From positions 62,001 through 126,000 of the forward strand of contig JAJQHD010000037.1 of assembly GCA_021199855.1 (NCBI GenBank): 64,000 bases of DNA. Direction: 5' to 3'. The position numbers were made by a program, and so were the translations under genes. Shown one piece after another: positions 25,033 through 33,937 of this stretch; within the stretch, counting starts at the first letter, position 1, and each line of letters opens with the position of its first letter. This DNA is from Oscillospiraceae bacterium (GTDB lineage: Bacteria; Bacillota; Clostridia; Oscillospirales; Ruminococcaceae). A model generated the notes under the pieces. That model searched no databases. It was not told where the DNA came from and worked only from the letters and a program-made list of their open reading frames with translations.

Positions 25033-26772
25033 GTGAAACGCTGGTATAAATATATCAAACCATATCTGCCACTTTTCATCATCACTCCTATTTGTATGCT
25101 CGTTGAAGTTTTCGGCGAGGTCATAATCCCCAGGCTGATGGCAATTATTATCAATCAGCAGAATGCCGGGACGCTGACTCTCTCAACCTGTATACTTGTT
25201 ATGCTCGGAATAGTTTTTTGTGCTATCGTAATGATGGCGGGCGGTGCCGGTGGCTCCTATTTCGGAGCCAAGGCATCGGTCAATTTTGCCTGCGATTTGA
25301 GGCAGGATGTATTTGAGAAGGTGCAGACCTTCTCTTTTGCAAATATCGACCGATTCTCCACAAGCTCGCTTGTCACAAGACTCACAAACGATATTACTCA
25401 GATGCAGAACTTTGTTAATCAGCTTCTGAGAATGGCGTTCCGTGCACCTGGAATGATGATTATGGCACTGATTATGGCTATAAGCATTAGTCCTTCCCTC
25501 TCAGCAGTTTTCGCTGTAGCAATTCCCGTACTGCTATGCAGTGTCGGTCTTATTATCTTCAAAGGCTTCTCAAGGTTCCAGACTGTTCAGAAGAAACTCG
25601 ATGGCTTGAACGCAACTGTACGTGAAAACGTAACAAACGTAAGGGTAGTCAAGAGCTTTGTAAGAGAAGAAAAGGAAATTGACAAATTCGGCAATGCAAA
25701 CGGCGATTATAAGTCAGCTTCTTTAAGTGCCATGAAGATTATGATTTTCATAGGTCCTGTCATGACACTTATCATGAACGTCACAACAATTTGCATAATC
25801 TACTTTGGCGGACAGATAGTTCTTGATAACGGCATGGAGGTCGGAGACCTGACTGCATTCATCATATATGCGGCTCAGATTCTTTCATCTCTTATGATGG
25901 TCTCTATGCTTCTTATGACCTCTTCGAGAGCACTCGTCAGCGCTAGAAGAATCTCACAGGTTCTCGATGAAGAGCCAGACATATCTGATGAAAATGCCGC
26001 CCACAAGGAACTCACTGTTCAGAACGGTGAAATTGAGTTTAAGAATGTCACCTTCCGTTATTATAAGAATTCTGAGGACAGTGTTCTCACAGATATTAAC
26101 CTCAAGATTCCCGCTCATTCTACTGTTGGAATTGTCGGTTCGACCGGTTGCGGCAAGACGACTCTTGTTTCTATGATTGCGAGACTGTACGACACCGACG
26201 AGGGCGAGGTTCTTGTTGACGGAGTCAATGTCAAGGATTATTCTCTATACAATCTCCGTGAAGGAATCGGAATGGTGCTACAGAACAACACCCTGTTCTC
26301 CGGAACCATTGAAGAGAACCTTCGCTGGGGCAACGAGAATGCAACTGAGGAACAGATAAGAACTGCCGCACAGAGTGCTCAGGCTGACAAGTTTGTATCC
26401 TCCTTCAAGGACGGATACCAGACGGCTATTGACCAGGGCGGAACGAACGTCTCAGGCGGGCAGAAGCAGAGACTTTGCATAGCACGTGCTCTTCTTAAAA
26501 ATCCGAAGGTTCTGATTCTTGACGACTCGACGAGTGCTGTCGATACCGCAACTGAAGCTCAGATAAGGCTTGCGTTCAGAAATGAACTCAAAGACGCCAC
26601 AAAGATAATCATTGCTCAGAGAATCAGCTCCGTCAAGGACGCTGACATGATAATCGTCATGAATGAAGGCAGGATTTCTGGAATCGGAATGCATGACGAG
26701 CTTCTCGAAAATAACGAGGCATATCAGGAGATTTACTACTCCCAGAATGACTCTGAAAAGAAGGCGGTGTGA
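25033..26772 (+). CDS. Heterodimeric multidrug ABC exporter half, degenerate-site subunit
   Basis: A type IV ABC exporter half-transporter of 579 residues: six TM helices (about 1-310), then the nucleotide-binding domain. Walker A is GSTGCGKTT, the Q-loop region VLQNNTLFSG, the signature VSGGQKQR, Walker B LILDDSTSAVD. The catalytic Glu after Walker B is Asp and the switch His is Gln (IIAQRISSV). These are the marks of the degenerate-site partner in BmrC/D-, LmrC/D- or TM287/288-like pairs. The start is GTG 25033 with AAGGAG upstream. Its partner follows 2 nt after its stop. Expected role: drug or lipid-like compound efflux across the cytoplasmic membrane. Confidence 0.88.
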   Translation: MKRWYKYIKPYLPLFIITPICMLVEVFGEVIIPRLMAIIINQQNAGTLTLSTCILVMLGIVFCAIVMMAGGAGGSYFGAKASVNFACDLRQDVFEKVQTFSFANIDRFSTSSLVTRLTNDITQMQNFVNQLLRMAFRAPGMMIMALIMAISISPSLSAVFAVAIPVLLCSVGLIIFKGFSRFQTVQKKLDGLNATVRENVTNVRVVKSFVREEKEIDKFGNANGDYKSASLSAMKIMIFIGPVMTLIMNVTTICIIYFGGQIVLDNGMEVGDLTAFIIYAAQILSSLMMVSMLLMTSSRALVSARRISQVLDEEPDISDENAAHKELTVQNGEIEFKNVTFRYYKNSEDSVLTDINLKIPAHSTVGIVGSTGCGKTTLVSMIARLYDTDEGEVLVDGVNVKDYSLYNLREGIGMVLQNNTLFSGTIEENLRWGNENATEEQIRTAAQSAQADKFVSSFKDGYQTAIDQGGTNVSGGQKQRLCIARALLKNPKVLILDDSTSAVDTATEAQIRLAFRNELKDATKIIIAQRISSVKDADMIIVMNEGRISGIGMHDELLENNEAYQEIYYSQNDSEKKAV

Positions 26773-26774
26773 GT

Positions 26775-28706
26775 ATGGCAAGAGACTTAACAGCGCTTCA
26801 AAAGCAGTATAACAAGAAAGCCGCCGACCAGAAAGGCGGACCCGGCGGAGGTCCTGGACGCGGTCCAAGAGGCGGACGTGGAGACGGTGGAAGACCTAAG
26901 GATACCGGCAAGGTAATCAAAAGACTGGTTGAATACATTGGTCAGTACAAGTTCAGACTGGTTCTGGTACTTCTTTGTATGCTCATAACTACGGTCACTT
27001 CCCTCTTCTGCTCATATCTGTTGGCACCGATTATAAACAAGCTGACTGTTGCTGTAACAGGTGTTGAGCAGGAAATGAGTACGATGGAGAAGTTTGCTGA
27101 CAACATCCTGAAAAACATCACAGGTGACTGCGAGATAATGGAATACATAGTAAGAGTTGTATTGGTTCTTCTCTGTATCTATCTCGTGGGTATTGTCACG
27201 AACTATCTGCAGTCCAGAATCATGGTAACAATTTCGCATAATGCGATTGAGAAGATAAGAAACGACTTGTTTGAGAAGCTTCAGAAGCTTCCCGTAAGAT
27301 ACTTCGATTCTCATCCGACTGGCGAAATAATGTCGAGGTTTACAAACGATATCGATAACATCGATACCATGATAAACAATACTCTCACGTCGCTTATATC
27401 CAGTGTCATCACTCTTGTAGGTACATTTATCTTCATGATAACGACAAACTGGATTCTGACGATTGTCACGATTGTATTTATTCCGATATTCGCTTTTGGC
27501 GGTTCGGCGATTGCAAAGCGTTCATCTAAATATTACAATGGTCAGCAGGCGGCTCTGGGAGCTGTCAACGGCTATGTTGAAGAAACTATCACCGGTCAGA
27601 AGGTTGTAAAGGTATTCAACCACGAGGAAACTGCGGTCGAAGAATTCAGCCAGCTAAATGACGACATGCGCGACAAGCAGTTCAGAGCGCAGTTCTGGGG
27701 CTCTGTAATGGGTCCTATCATGGGCAACACTTCTCAGATTGCTTATGGCGTAACAATAGGCGTCGGAGGAATACTGATGCTAACTGGCAACCTTTCAACA
27801 GGTGCTCTGACGGTATTCTCGAACTACTCTAAAGAGTTCTCACGTCCGATAAACCAGATGTCCCAGCAGATGTCTACCATCTTTGCGGCTCTTGCGGGAG
27901 CTGAAAGAGTCTTTGAGGTCATGGATTCCGAACCGGAAGTTGCGGATTGCGAAAATGCTCTTACAACTCCTATTCAGGGCGAGGTTGTCCTCAAGGATGT
28001 TACATTCGGTTATGTTCCCGACAAGATAGTCCTTAAGCACATCAGCCTCTGGGCTCATCAGGGACAGAAGATTGCGTTTGTAGGTTCAACCGGTGCCGGC
28101 AAGACTACAGTAACGAACCTTCTTAACCGCTTCTATGACATCAACGAAGGTGAAATCCTGATTGATGGTCATGAGGTCAAGGAGTACAACCGCGAATACC
28201 TAAGAAAGAATATAGCTATGGTTTTGCAGGACACTCACCTGTTCACCGGAACTGTTATGGAGAATATCCGCTATGGCAGACTTGATGCGACCGACGACGA
28301 AGTTATCGCCGCGGCTAAGACTGCAAGTGCTCACTCATTCATAATGAGGCTTGAAGACGGCTACAATACTGTTCTCGAAAGCGACGGAGCTAATCTCTCG
28401 CAAGGTCAAAGACAGCTTCTGAACATCGCAAGAGCGGCTCTCTCGAAGGCTCCGATACTCGTTTTGGATGAGGCAACGTCCTCTGTTGATACAAGGACCG
28501 AGCGCCACATCGAGCACGGTCTTGACAGACTCATGAAGGGCAGAACGACCTTCGTTATCGCCCACAGGCTTTCAACTGTAAGAAATGCGGAAGCTATCAT
28601 GGTTCTTGAAAACGGCGAGATTATCGAACGCGGAAACCACGACGATCTCCTGAAGCTCAAAGGCAGGTACTACGAACTGTATACCGGCAAGAAGGAGCTT
28701 GACTAA
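26775..28706 (+). CDS. Heterodimeric multidrug ABC exporter half, canonical-site subunit
   Basis: A 643-residue ABC exporter half-transporter, partner of the preceding gene. Residues 1-50 form a charged N-terminal extension with a Gly/Arg/Pro-rich tract (GGPGGGPGRGPRGGRGDGGR). Six TM helices follow, then the NBD with Walker A GSTGAGKTT, signature LSQGQRQ, Walker B VLDEATSSVD and switch His in VIAHRLSTV. It supplies the competent Walker B Glu; its altered signature (LSQGQ) would face the partner's degenerate site, as in known heterodimers. I chose ATG 26775 over the overlapping GTG 26769. A terminator follows at 28724. Confidence 0.9.
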   Translation: MARDLTALQKQYNKKAADQKGGPGGGPGRGPRGGRGDGGRPKDTGKVIKRLVEYIGQYKFRLVLVLLCMLITTVTSLFCSYLLAPIINKLTVAVTGVEQEMSTMEKFADNILKNITGDCEIMEYIVRVVLVLLCIYLVGIVTNYLQSRIMVTISHNAIEKIRNDLFEKLQKLPVRYFDSHPTGEIMSRFTNDIDNIDTMINNTLTSLISSVITLVGTFIFMITTNWILTIVTIVFIPIFAFGGSAIAKRSSKYYNGQQAALGAVNGYVEETITGQKVVKVFNHEETAVEEFSQLNDDMRDKQFRAQFWGSVMGPIMGNTSQIAYGVTIGVGGILMLTGNLSTGALTVFSNYSKEFSRPINQMSQQMSTIFAALAGAERVFEVMDSEPEVADCENALTTPIQGEVVLKDVTFGYVPDKIVLKHISLWAHQGQKIAFVGSTGAGKTTVTNLLNRFYDINEGEILIDGHEVKEYNREYLRKNIAMVLQDTHLFTGTVMENIRYGRLDATDDEVIAAAKTASAHSFIMRLEDGYNTVLESDGANLSQGQRQLLNIARAALSKAPILVLDEATSSVDTRTERHIEHGLDRLMKGRTTFVIAHRLSTVRNAEAIMVLENGEIIERGNHDDLLKLKGRYYELYTGKKELD

Positions 28707-28723
28707 TCCAAGCATAAAAATTT

Positions 28724-28748
28724 CCGAGGCAGAGATGCCTCGGATTTT
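28724..28748 (+). terminator. Terminator of the marR-ABC exporter operon
   Basis: CCGAGGC / GCCTCGG (28724-28730, 28737-28743) is flanked by A- and T-rich sequence and followed by ATTTTTA on the plus strand. Confidence 0.85.
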
Positions 28749-28761
28749 TATAGCTATGGCA

Positions 28762-28789
28762 CGAAAAAAGCACCTGATTTCAGGTGCTT
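28762..28789 (-). terminator. Terminator after tRNA-Ser
   Basis: The perfect palindrome AAGCACCTGA TT TCAGGTGCTT (28768-28789) is followed by TTTTTTCG on the minus strand, 7 nt after the tRNA 3' end. Confidence 0.85.
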
Positions 28790-28795
28790 AAATCT

Positions 28796-28885
28796 TGGCG
28801 GAGAAAGAGGGATTTGAACCCTCGCGCCGGTAACCCGACCTACTCCCTTAGCAGGGGAGCCCCTTCACCACTTGGGTATTTCTCC
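28796..28885 (-). tRNA. tRNA-Ser(GCU)
   Basis: A 90-nt type II tRNA with encoded CCA (28796-28798). The acceptor arm GGAGAAA pairs with TTTCTCC; the anticodon loop reads CTGCTAA (anticodon GCT). A long variable arm (GTCGGGTTACCGGC region) and GGTTCAAATCC in the T arm complete it. Reads AGC/AGU serine codons. Confidence 0.95.
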
Positions 28886-28928
28886 AGGTGACTGTGGTTT
28901 CTTGCCTATCTCAGCAAGCGACTATACT

Positions 28929-28957
28929 ATTATAGCGGTAGTTGGGGCAAAAGTCAA
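28929..28957 (-). promoter_or_regulatory. Promoter of tRNA-Ser
   Basis: TTGACT (28952-28957), 17 nt, TATAAT (28929-28934) on the minus strand, 43 nt upstream of the mature 5' end and 22 nt after the stop of the MATE gene. Confidence 0.8.
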
Positions 28958-28979
28958 GTCTTTTTTTACATTTATTTTT

Positions 28980-30344
28980 TCAGCCTTCGATTTCTGCATT
29001 TTCAGTCTCTATGGAATCCTTAGTTCCCCACTTTGTCGTCTTGAAGAATGCGATGGACATTACAGTTGAAATGCACCATCCGACGGGCCAAGCACACCAG
29101 ATTCCGGTTATACCGAGTGATGTCTGTGAAAGTACAAGCGCAAGTACTACTCTTATAATCAGGTCTGTGAATGTCGCCGCCATGAACTTCTTCATAAGTC
29201 CTGCACCTCTGAGAACGCCGTCAGTTACGAGCTTTGCGGCAACAACAAAATAGAACGGCGAGATGATTCGTAAGAACGAAACGCCGACATCTACAGACTC
29301 CCCTGTCGGGCTTTCAAGGAACAGATAGAGAATTCCGCTTGAGAAAATCCAGTAGACAAGAACAATCGGAATGCAGAGAACAAAAACAATCTTGAGACCC
29401 GCCTTCCAGCCGAGGTTGATTCTCGAATATTTCTTTGCGCCTAAATTCTGAGCTGTGAAACTTGAAATGCCGTTGCCGAGAGTCGTAAGAGATGTAACAA
29501 CCATGTTATTGAGCTTAACAGCGGCTGAGTAACCAGCCATTGCGGCTGTTCCAAAGCTGTTTATAACACTCTGGATTATAATGTTTCCAACGGATATGAA
29601 GCTCTGCTGAAGGATGCTTGGGATTGCAACCACTGCAAACTGTTTGACGCAATCCCAGGAGAATACCTGAACCTTGCCTTCTGTTTTGATTTTTGAGAAC
29701 CTCAGGAAGACTACTGCAACCGCCAGAATACAGCTGATTCCCTGACAAATGAGGGTTGCCAACACGACGCCTGCTACGCCCATATCGAAAACAGCAACAA
29801 AAAGAATATCTACGCCGATATTTGCAACAGATGAACACATCAGGAAGAAGAACGGAGTTTTTGAATCGCCGAGAGCTGAGAAGATGCCGGTGGCGATATT
29901 ATAGAAGAACATGAACGGGAGACCGCATATGTAGATGTCGAGATAGAGCTTGGAGTCAGCGAATACATCGTCTGGAGTGTTGATGAGTCTTAAAAGAGTT
30001 CCACAGAATATCAGTCCGATAATCATTAGGACTGCGCATAGAACTGCGCTTACGATAAGCGCTGAGTATACGGCTGTTTTTAGTTCCTTATACTTCTTAG
30101 CGCCGAAAAGCTGTGCCGAAATTACCGAGCAACCGATATTGCATCCAAATGCGAATGCTATGAATATAAGTGTAATCTCGTAACTGTTGCCTACTGCGGC
30201 AAGAGCGTCGTTGCCGATAAACTTTCCGGCAACAAGACTGTCGGCTATATTGTAGAGCTGCTGAAATATGATGCTTCCGAATAGCGGTATACAGAATTTC
30301 AGTAGCACCTTCGTAGGGTCGGATGTGGTTAAATCTCTGTTCAT
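28980..30344 (-). CDS. MATE family cation/drug antiporter
   Basis: A 454-residue membrane protein with about 12 TM helices in two homologous bundles. The N-terminal segment reads LKFCIPLFGSIIFQQLYNIA followed by DSLVAGKFIGNDALAAVGNS, the hallmark of MATE (NorM/DinF-like) exporters. The second-half equivalent reads IPSILQQSFISVGNIIIQSV. Such proteins export organic cations or drugs in exchange for Na+ or H+. The start at 30344 has GGAGGAAAAAG. It is divergent from the YfcE gene and shares the symmetric promoter region 30381-30430. The substrate cannot be predicted. Confidence 0.9.
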   Translation of the reverse strand: MNRDLTTSDPTKVLLKFCIPLFGSIIFQQLYNIADSLVAGKFIGNDALAAVGNSYEITLIFIAFAFGCNIGCSVISAQLFGAKKYKELKTAVYSALIVSAVLCAVLMIIGLIFCGTLLRLINTPDDVFADSKLYLDIYICGLPFMFFYNIATGIFSALGDSKTPFFFLMCSSVANIGVDILFVAVFDMGVAGVVLATLICQGISCILAVAVVFLRFSKIKTEGKVQVFSWDCVKQFAVVAIPSILQQSFISVGNIIIQSVINSFGTAAMAGYSAAVKLNNMVVTSLTTLGNGISSFTAQNLGAKKYSRINLGWKAGLKIVFVLCIPIVLVYWIFSSGILYLFLESPTGESVDVGVSFLRIISPFYFVVAAKLVTDGVLRGAGLMKKFMAATFTDLIIRVVLALVLSQTSLGITGIWCAWPVGWCISTVMSIAFFKTTKWGTKDSIETENAEIEG

Positions 30345-30380
30345 CTTTTTCCTCCGGACGTTAAAAAACGTAAAAAGCTA

Positions 30381-30430
30381 TTGACTGATTTCCAAGCACA
30401 TATTATAATACCAATATGAATTTCAGTCAA
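30381..30430. promoter_or_regulatory. Dyad-symmetric bidirectional promoter (MATE / YfcE)
   Basis: On the plus strand TTGACT (30381-30386), 17 nt, TATAAT (30404-30409). On the minus strand TTGACT (30425-30430), 17 nt, TATAAT (30402-30407). The two -10 boxes overlap in the palindrome TATTATAATA, and the outer arms ATTGACTGA/TCAGTCAAT are symmetric about 30405.5. Only one direction could be bound at a time. Confidence 0.75.
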
Positions 30431-30537
30431 TAAGACTAGTCGACTTTTTCAGACAATTTGTTTTATTCACACGCTTTTATCAATACCGGTTGAAAACTTT
30501 TTTAATTTTTGCGATTGCTACAATGAGGTGACTTTAT

Positions 30538-31080
30538 ATGAAATTGATGATTGCATCGGATATTCACGGCTCTGCTTACTATTGCAGGGAGCTGATTGAG
30601 AGATTCAGGTTGGAAAAGCCCGAAAAGCTTATACTCCTGGGCGACATATTGTACCACGGTCCGAGAAATGCTCTTCCAAAAGACTACAATCCGGCTGAGG
30701 TTGCAGAAATGCTGAACGAAATCAAGGATAGCATACTTGCAATCAGAGGGAACTGTGATTCGGAAGTAGACCAGATGATGCTGCACTTCCCTATCCTCTC
30801 AGACAGCGCACTTGTCTATTTTGAAGGACGTGAATTTTACCTCACACATGGGCACAATGATGGCGAGACCAATCCTCCGCCGATTACAAAAGGCACTATC
30901 CTCTTATGTGGACATACGCATGTGCCGAAGTGTCAGAACTATGACGGTTATATCTACGTCAATCCCGGTTCAGTTTCTATACCGAAGGAAGACAGCCCAC
31001 ACAGCTATATTGTCATAGAAGACAGCACAATCATATGGAAGGATATTAATGGAAACGTATATATGAGGCGGGAGCTATAA
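30538..31080 (+). CDS. yfcE: YfcE-type metallophosphoesterase
   Basis: A 180-residue calcineurin-like phosphodiesterase; YfcE enzymes cleave phosphodiester substrates with Mn2+ in the cytoplasm, physiological substrate unsettled. All metal motifs are present: DIHG (8-11), LLGDILYHGPRN, IRGNCDSE, LTHGH and LCGHTHVP, followed by YVNPGSVSIPK. The length fits the family (about 180). The start at 30538 has GAGGTGACTTTAT upstream. The leader from the shared bidirectional promoter would be about 120 nt; nothing structured stands out in it. Confidence 0.9.
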   Translation: MKLMIASDIHGSAYYCRELIERFRLEKPEKLILLGDILYHGPRNALPKDYNPAEVAEMLNEIKDSILAIRGNCDSEVDQMMLHFPILSDSALVYFEGREFYLTHGHNDGETNPPPITKGTILLCGHTHVPKCQNYDGYIYVNPGSVSIPKEDSPHSYIVIEDSTIIWKDINGNVYMRREL

Positions 31081-31114
31081 CAAAAAGAGGACACTTTATA
31101 CCGGTGTCCTCTTT
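31078..31114 (-). terminator. Terminator of the glycosyl/acyltransferase operon
   Basis: AAAGAGGACAC / GTGTCCTCTTT (31084-31094, 31104-31114), an 11-bp stem followed by TTTTG on the minus strand. It overlaps the end of the convergent yfcE gene and could serve both. Confidence 0.8.
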
Positions 31115-31117
31115 AGT

Positions 31118-32134
31118 CTATCTTCTTTTGCGGAATATTCTCGAAATTCTCGTTTTGCGCTTGACTTTCTTACACTCACGTCTTTCGCTACGCCTTACTC
31201 TTCTTTCGGCGCTCTTGCGTTTGTGCTCTTCGACGACAGACATGGGTGCCAAAGCCGTTGATTTAGCCATGGAAGCATCGCGACCTATCCAGCCGGCGAT
31301 ATCCGAATCCTCAAAGTCATAGACAAGCTTCTTTGAATAAGCTTTCTCATATGCCTCAATCTTCTGCTGATAGTCGGTCTCCATCATGATAAAGCTGTTT
31401 TCACGGGAAGATTTATTCGGGTCGGGATATATGGGCTTTAAGATGCGGATGACATACTCTGTTTTATAGAATTCATCATTATCCATCTCGTCAGTGTCGC
31501 GGATTTCAACAAAGCACGAGATAATCGGAACATTGTTTTCGGCGGCGTAATAGTAGGCGCCGCGCTTGGGAGGACGAGGCTTGCGATAGTTAAACCACAT
31601 TTCCTGTTCGGGGTAGATAAGAATAACCGAATTCTTTTTAAGCTCCTGCCTGATTTTTTCAGCAAAGAATTCGGAACGACGCTCTTTCTGACTTGGGAGA
31701 GGGATCGTGTCAGCATTTTTCATGATGTAGCCGAGTAAGCCACCCATTGCAAGGTTGGTTTCCTGACTGACAATACACATGTGCTTGTGACCGGTCCTGC
31801 GCATTGCAGTACGGACTATCGTCGAGTCAAGAGGATTGAAGTGGTTGCTTGTAACAATCGCTCCACCGGTGATTCCGATGATATTCTTTGCACCTTCAAC
31901 CCGAGTCTTTCGGTTTACCATTCTGGAAACAGAATCAGTGATTGCTCTTGCGCAGAGAGTGTCTACACGTTTCTTCAGAGTCTTGCTATTGGCAATAAAC
32001 TCATCGACAAGCGCATTCTTTTCGTCACGGGAAAGCGAGGCATCGTCGACCTCAACCTTGCTGTTGAAGTCCTGCTCTGCTACCTTCTCTTCGATATTCT
32101 TAATTACTTCGTCCTTGTGGCTTCCTATAATCAT
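31118..32134 (-). CDS. PlsC-like acyltransferase with basic C-terminal tail
   Basis: A 338-residue protein of the glycerolphosphate acyltransferase superfamily. The catalytic HX4D motif is in SNHFNPLDS (about residue 97) and the acceptor-phosphate motif region is LIYPEQEMWF (about 174). Roughly 75 residues precede the domain. The last 30 residues are strongly basic (RRVRRSERRECKKVKRK and on), suggesting contact with anionic membrane lipid. Expected reaction: acyl transfer from acyl-ACP or acyl-CoA to a lysolipid or glycan hydroxyl at the inner membrane face. The start overlaps the preceding GT8 stop (ATGA), so translation is coupled. Last gene of a four-gene operon. Confidence 0.75.
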   Translation of the reverse strand: MIIGSHKDEVIKNIEEKVAEQDFNSKVEVDDASLSRDEKNALVDEFIANSKTLKKRVDTLCARAITDSVSRMVNRKTRVEGAKNIIGITGGAIVTSNHFNPLDSTIVRTAMRRTGHKHMCIVSQETNLAMGGLLGYIMKNADTIPLPSQKERRSEFFAEKIRQELKKNSVILIYPEQEMWFNYRKPRPPKRGAYYYAAENNVPIISCFVEIRDTDEMDNDEFYKTEYVIRILKPIYPDPNKSSRENSFIMMETDYQQKIEAYEKAYSKKLVYDFEDSDIAGWIGRDASMAKSTALAPMSVVEEHKRKSAERRVRRSERRECKKVKRKTRISRIFRKRR

Positions 32135-33087
32135 ATACGAATCTTTACTCCGTTATCATACATTTTCTTGAATGTTACCTCGTTTTTATCCAGAACAGAT
32201 GCCTTGGAAATAAGCTTCATGAGTGTATCGCTATCAGCCTTTTGCTTGGATTCGTCATAATTTGCCTTAAACTCAAGGATATCGTTCTTAAACGGCGACA
32301 TTTCTGCGTATTTCCAGAAATATTCTTCATAGGGTATGTTGTCATAGCACCAAGGCTTTTGGAAAAGATTAAAATGTATCAGCTTAGGATTGGGATTAAG
32401 CTTGACATCACCGCCCTGAGGAGGCATGGTGTCCCAATCATCGGAAAGATATTTGATATTGCCGTTGCACATAGCGTTTATGTAGTCCTGGTCAGGTGCG
32501 ACGGTGTCAAAGTGATACTCATTCATGAGGCTTAGGAAATGACCGCTGAAATCTTTTTCCCGCATCGTCTTTAAATCCATCAGAAGTATACCAGAATTTA
32601 TGTAGTCATCTGACTGAGCTCCGACTGCGTTTTCCGTATAGTAAACCAAATCAGGAACACCCTGAATCGAACGGTCACAGCAAGCACCGATTATATTGCC
32701 TTCAAGGTCGGTATTATATAGCTCAGAAATGTCGCCCGGGACGATTATGTCGCTGTCAATGTATATGCCCTTGTCATACTGTGGGAACATATCTGCGATG
32801 AAAATTCTGAAGTAGATGGTAAGTGTGAAGTAGTCGCATCTCAGTTTGTTCTCTTCTCTTGCAACGATACCATGGAATTCATCTTCCATTTTGGTGAATT
32901 CAATCGAAAACGGCGGTCTTACACCGGTCTTTATCTTTTCAATAGACTCATCGGTCAAATCCTGATGGAGCACGTGAATAATGTACTCGTTATCTTTGGA
33001 TGCGTTATCAACCATTGATCGGATTGCACAGTCGAGATAAGGTGCATAACCTTCATCGACTGTAAAGAATATTGGGATTATTGACAT
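32131..33087 (-). CDS. GT8-family glycosyltransferase
   Basis: A 318-residue retaining glycosyltransferase of family 8 (LPS glucosyl/galactosyltransferase and GspA-like). It begins MSIIPIFFTVDEGYAPYL and carries the metal-binding DXD motif in KGIYIDSDIIV (near 105). It also has the family motifs NSGILLMDLKTMRE, APDQDYINAM and KLIHFNLFQKPW (a HxxxxxxK-like donor-site motif). The start ATG 33087 has AAAGGAACATCAGT; the frame to 33168 overlaps the upstream gene. Likely adds a hexose from a UDP-sugar to a lipid or glycan acceptor in the cytoplasm. It lies between another GT8 and a PlsC-like gene. Confidence 0.85.
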   Translation of the reverse strand: MSIIPIFFTVDEGYAPYLDCAIRSMVDNASKDNEYIIHVLHQDLTDESIEKIKTGVRPPFSIEFTKMEDEFHGIVAREENKLRCDYFTLTIYFRIFIADMFPQYDKGIYIDSDIIVPGDISELYNTDLEGNIIGACCDRSIQGVPDLVYYTENAVGAQSDDYINSGILLMDLKTMREKDFSGHFLSLMNEYHFDTVAPDQDYINAMCNGNIKYLSDDWDTMPPQGGDVKLNPNPKLIHFNLFQKPWCYDNIPYEEYFWKYAEMSPFKNDILEFKANYDESKQKADSDTLMKLISKASVLDKNEVTFKKMYDNGVKIRI

Positions 33088-33100
33088 ACTGATGTTCCTT

Positions 33101-33937
33101 TCATTGTCTGTTTTTAACGATTGACCCATAGAATACTGTATACTCAGAGAGCAAATCATCGTATTCATGTAGCTTTAAAACTTCGTGAAGCCTCGGGATA
33201 TCCCACGGCTTTACGGTAACTGTTCTTATGTACGGGAAGAAGCGGAAGCTGGTTGTGAAGTGTTGCATAACGGTGTCGGATTTGAGCTTTCTTTGCTCGT
33301 TGAATCTGCGAGGGCAGATTTTCTTCGAGATGGCAAGCTTGTTTATAGCCGACTGGTCGGGCATGAACATCTCTTTTTCACAGCAACGCTTGCGGCAATT
33401 CCTGAAAAGACCGGTTTCCTTTATCTTTGACATATTCATAAGGAGAACGCCGGAATTGAGGTAATCTCGCTTGAAGGGATTTTTTCTGAAGAACCATCCG
33501 CCGTAGTAGTCAAGAACTCCTGCAACCTCGTAATCGGTCATATCCTGATTATAAAACTCGCCCGGGTCTAGACGACAAACGACATCATTGTCAAGATACA
33601 TAATCTTGTCGGGGATCTCAGAAACCTCATCAGAGAAAAGCCTTAGCATACAGAACGGTGTGAAGCGGGTGCCCATATTGACGGTGGGAACTTCATTCTT
33701 GAAATGCTCGGAAACATCTATAAGCGTGATACTGTCAGAGTCATTATAGCCCTTCATGTACTTTTCAAGAGCAGATATGACATCATCCTTGACCGGCGAA
33801 ATATGCTTTCCCTGAAAGTCCATTTCCGCTGTCAGGACCCATACGTGAAGTTCATCATGAATATTTCTGAGAAGAGACATGACGGAGATTATCAAGCCTC
33901 GCTCTATATTCCCGTCACCGCAGTAAAGTACGTTCAT
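33101..33937 (-). CDS. GT8-family glycosyltransferase
   Basis: A 278-residue GT8 enzyme starting MNVLYCGDGNIERGLIISVM. The DXD motif is in KIMYLDNDVVC (about residue 95). NSGVLLMNMSKI and MPDQSAINKLAI match the donor-binding region, and the C-terminal half has HFTTSFRFFPYIRTV. It is diverged from its neighbour at 32131-33087, so the two probably add different sugars or act in sequence. The start ATG 33937 overlaps the stop of the upstream PlsC-like gene (ATGA). GAAAGGG lies at good spacing. Confidence 0.83.
   Translation of the reverse strand: MNVLYCGDGNIERGLIISVMSLLRNIHDELHVWVLTAEMDFQGKHISPVKDDVISALEKYMKGYNDSDSITLIDVSEHFKNEVPTVNMGTRFTPFCMLRLFSDEVSEIPDKIMYLDNDVVCRLDPGEFYNQDMTDYEVAGVLDYYGGWFFRKNPFKRDYLNSGVLLMNMSKIKETGLFRNCRKRCCEKEMFMPDQSAINKLAISKKICPRRFNEQRKLKSDTVMQHFTTSFRFFPYIRTVTVKPWDIPRLHEVLKLHEYDDLLSEYTVFYGSIVKNRQ

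Noticed and set aside
25033..28706. The multidrug ABC genes as the missing ATPases of the permease array
   Set aside because: Each carries its own six-TM domain and the halves pair with each other; FtsX-type permeases use stand-alone LolD/MacB-like NBDs.
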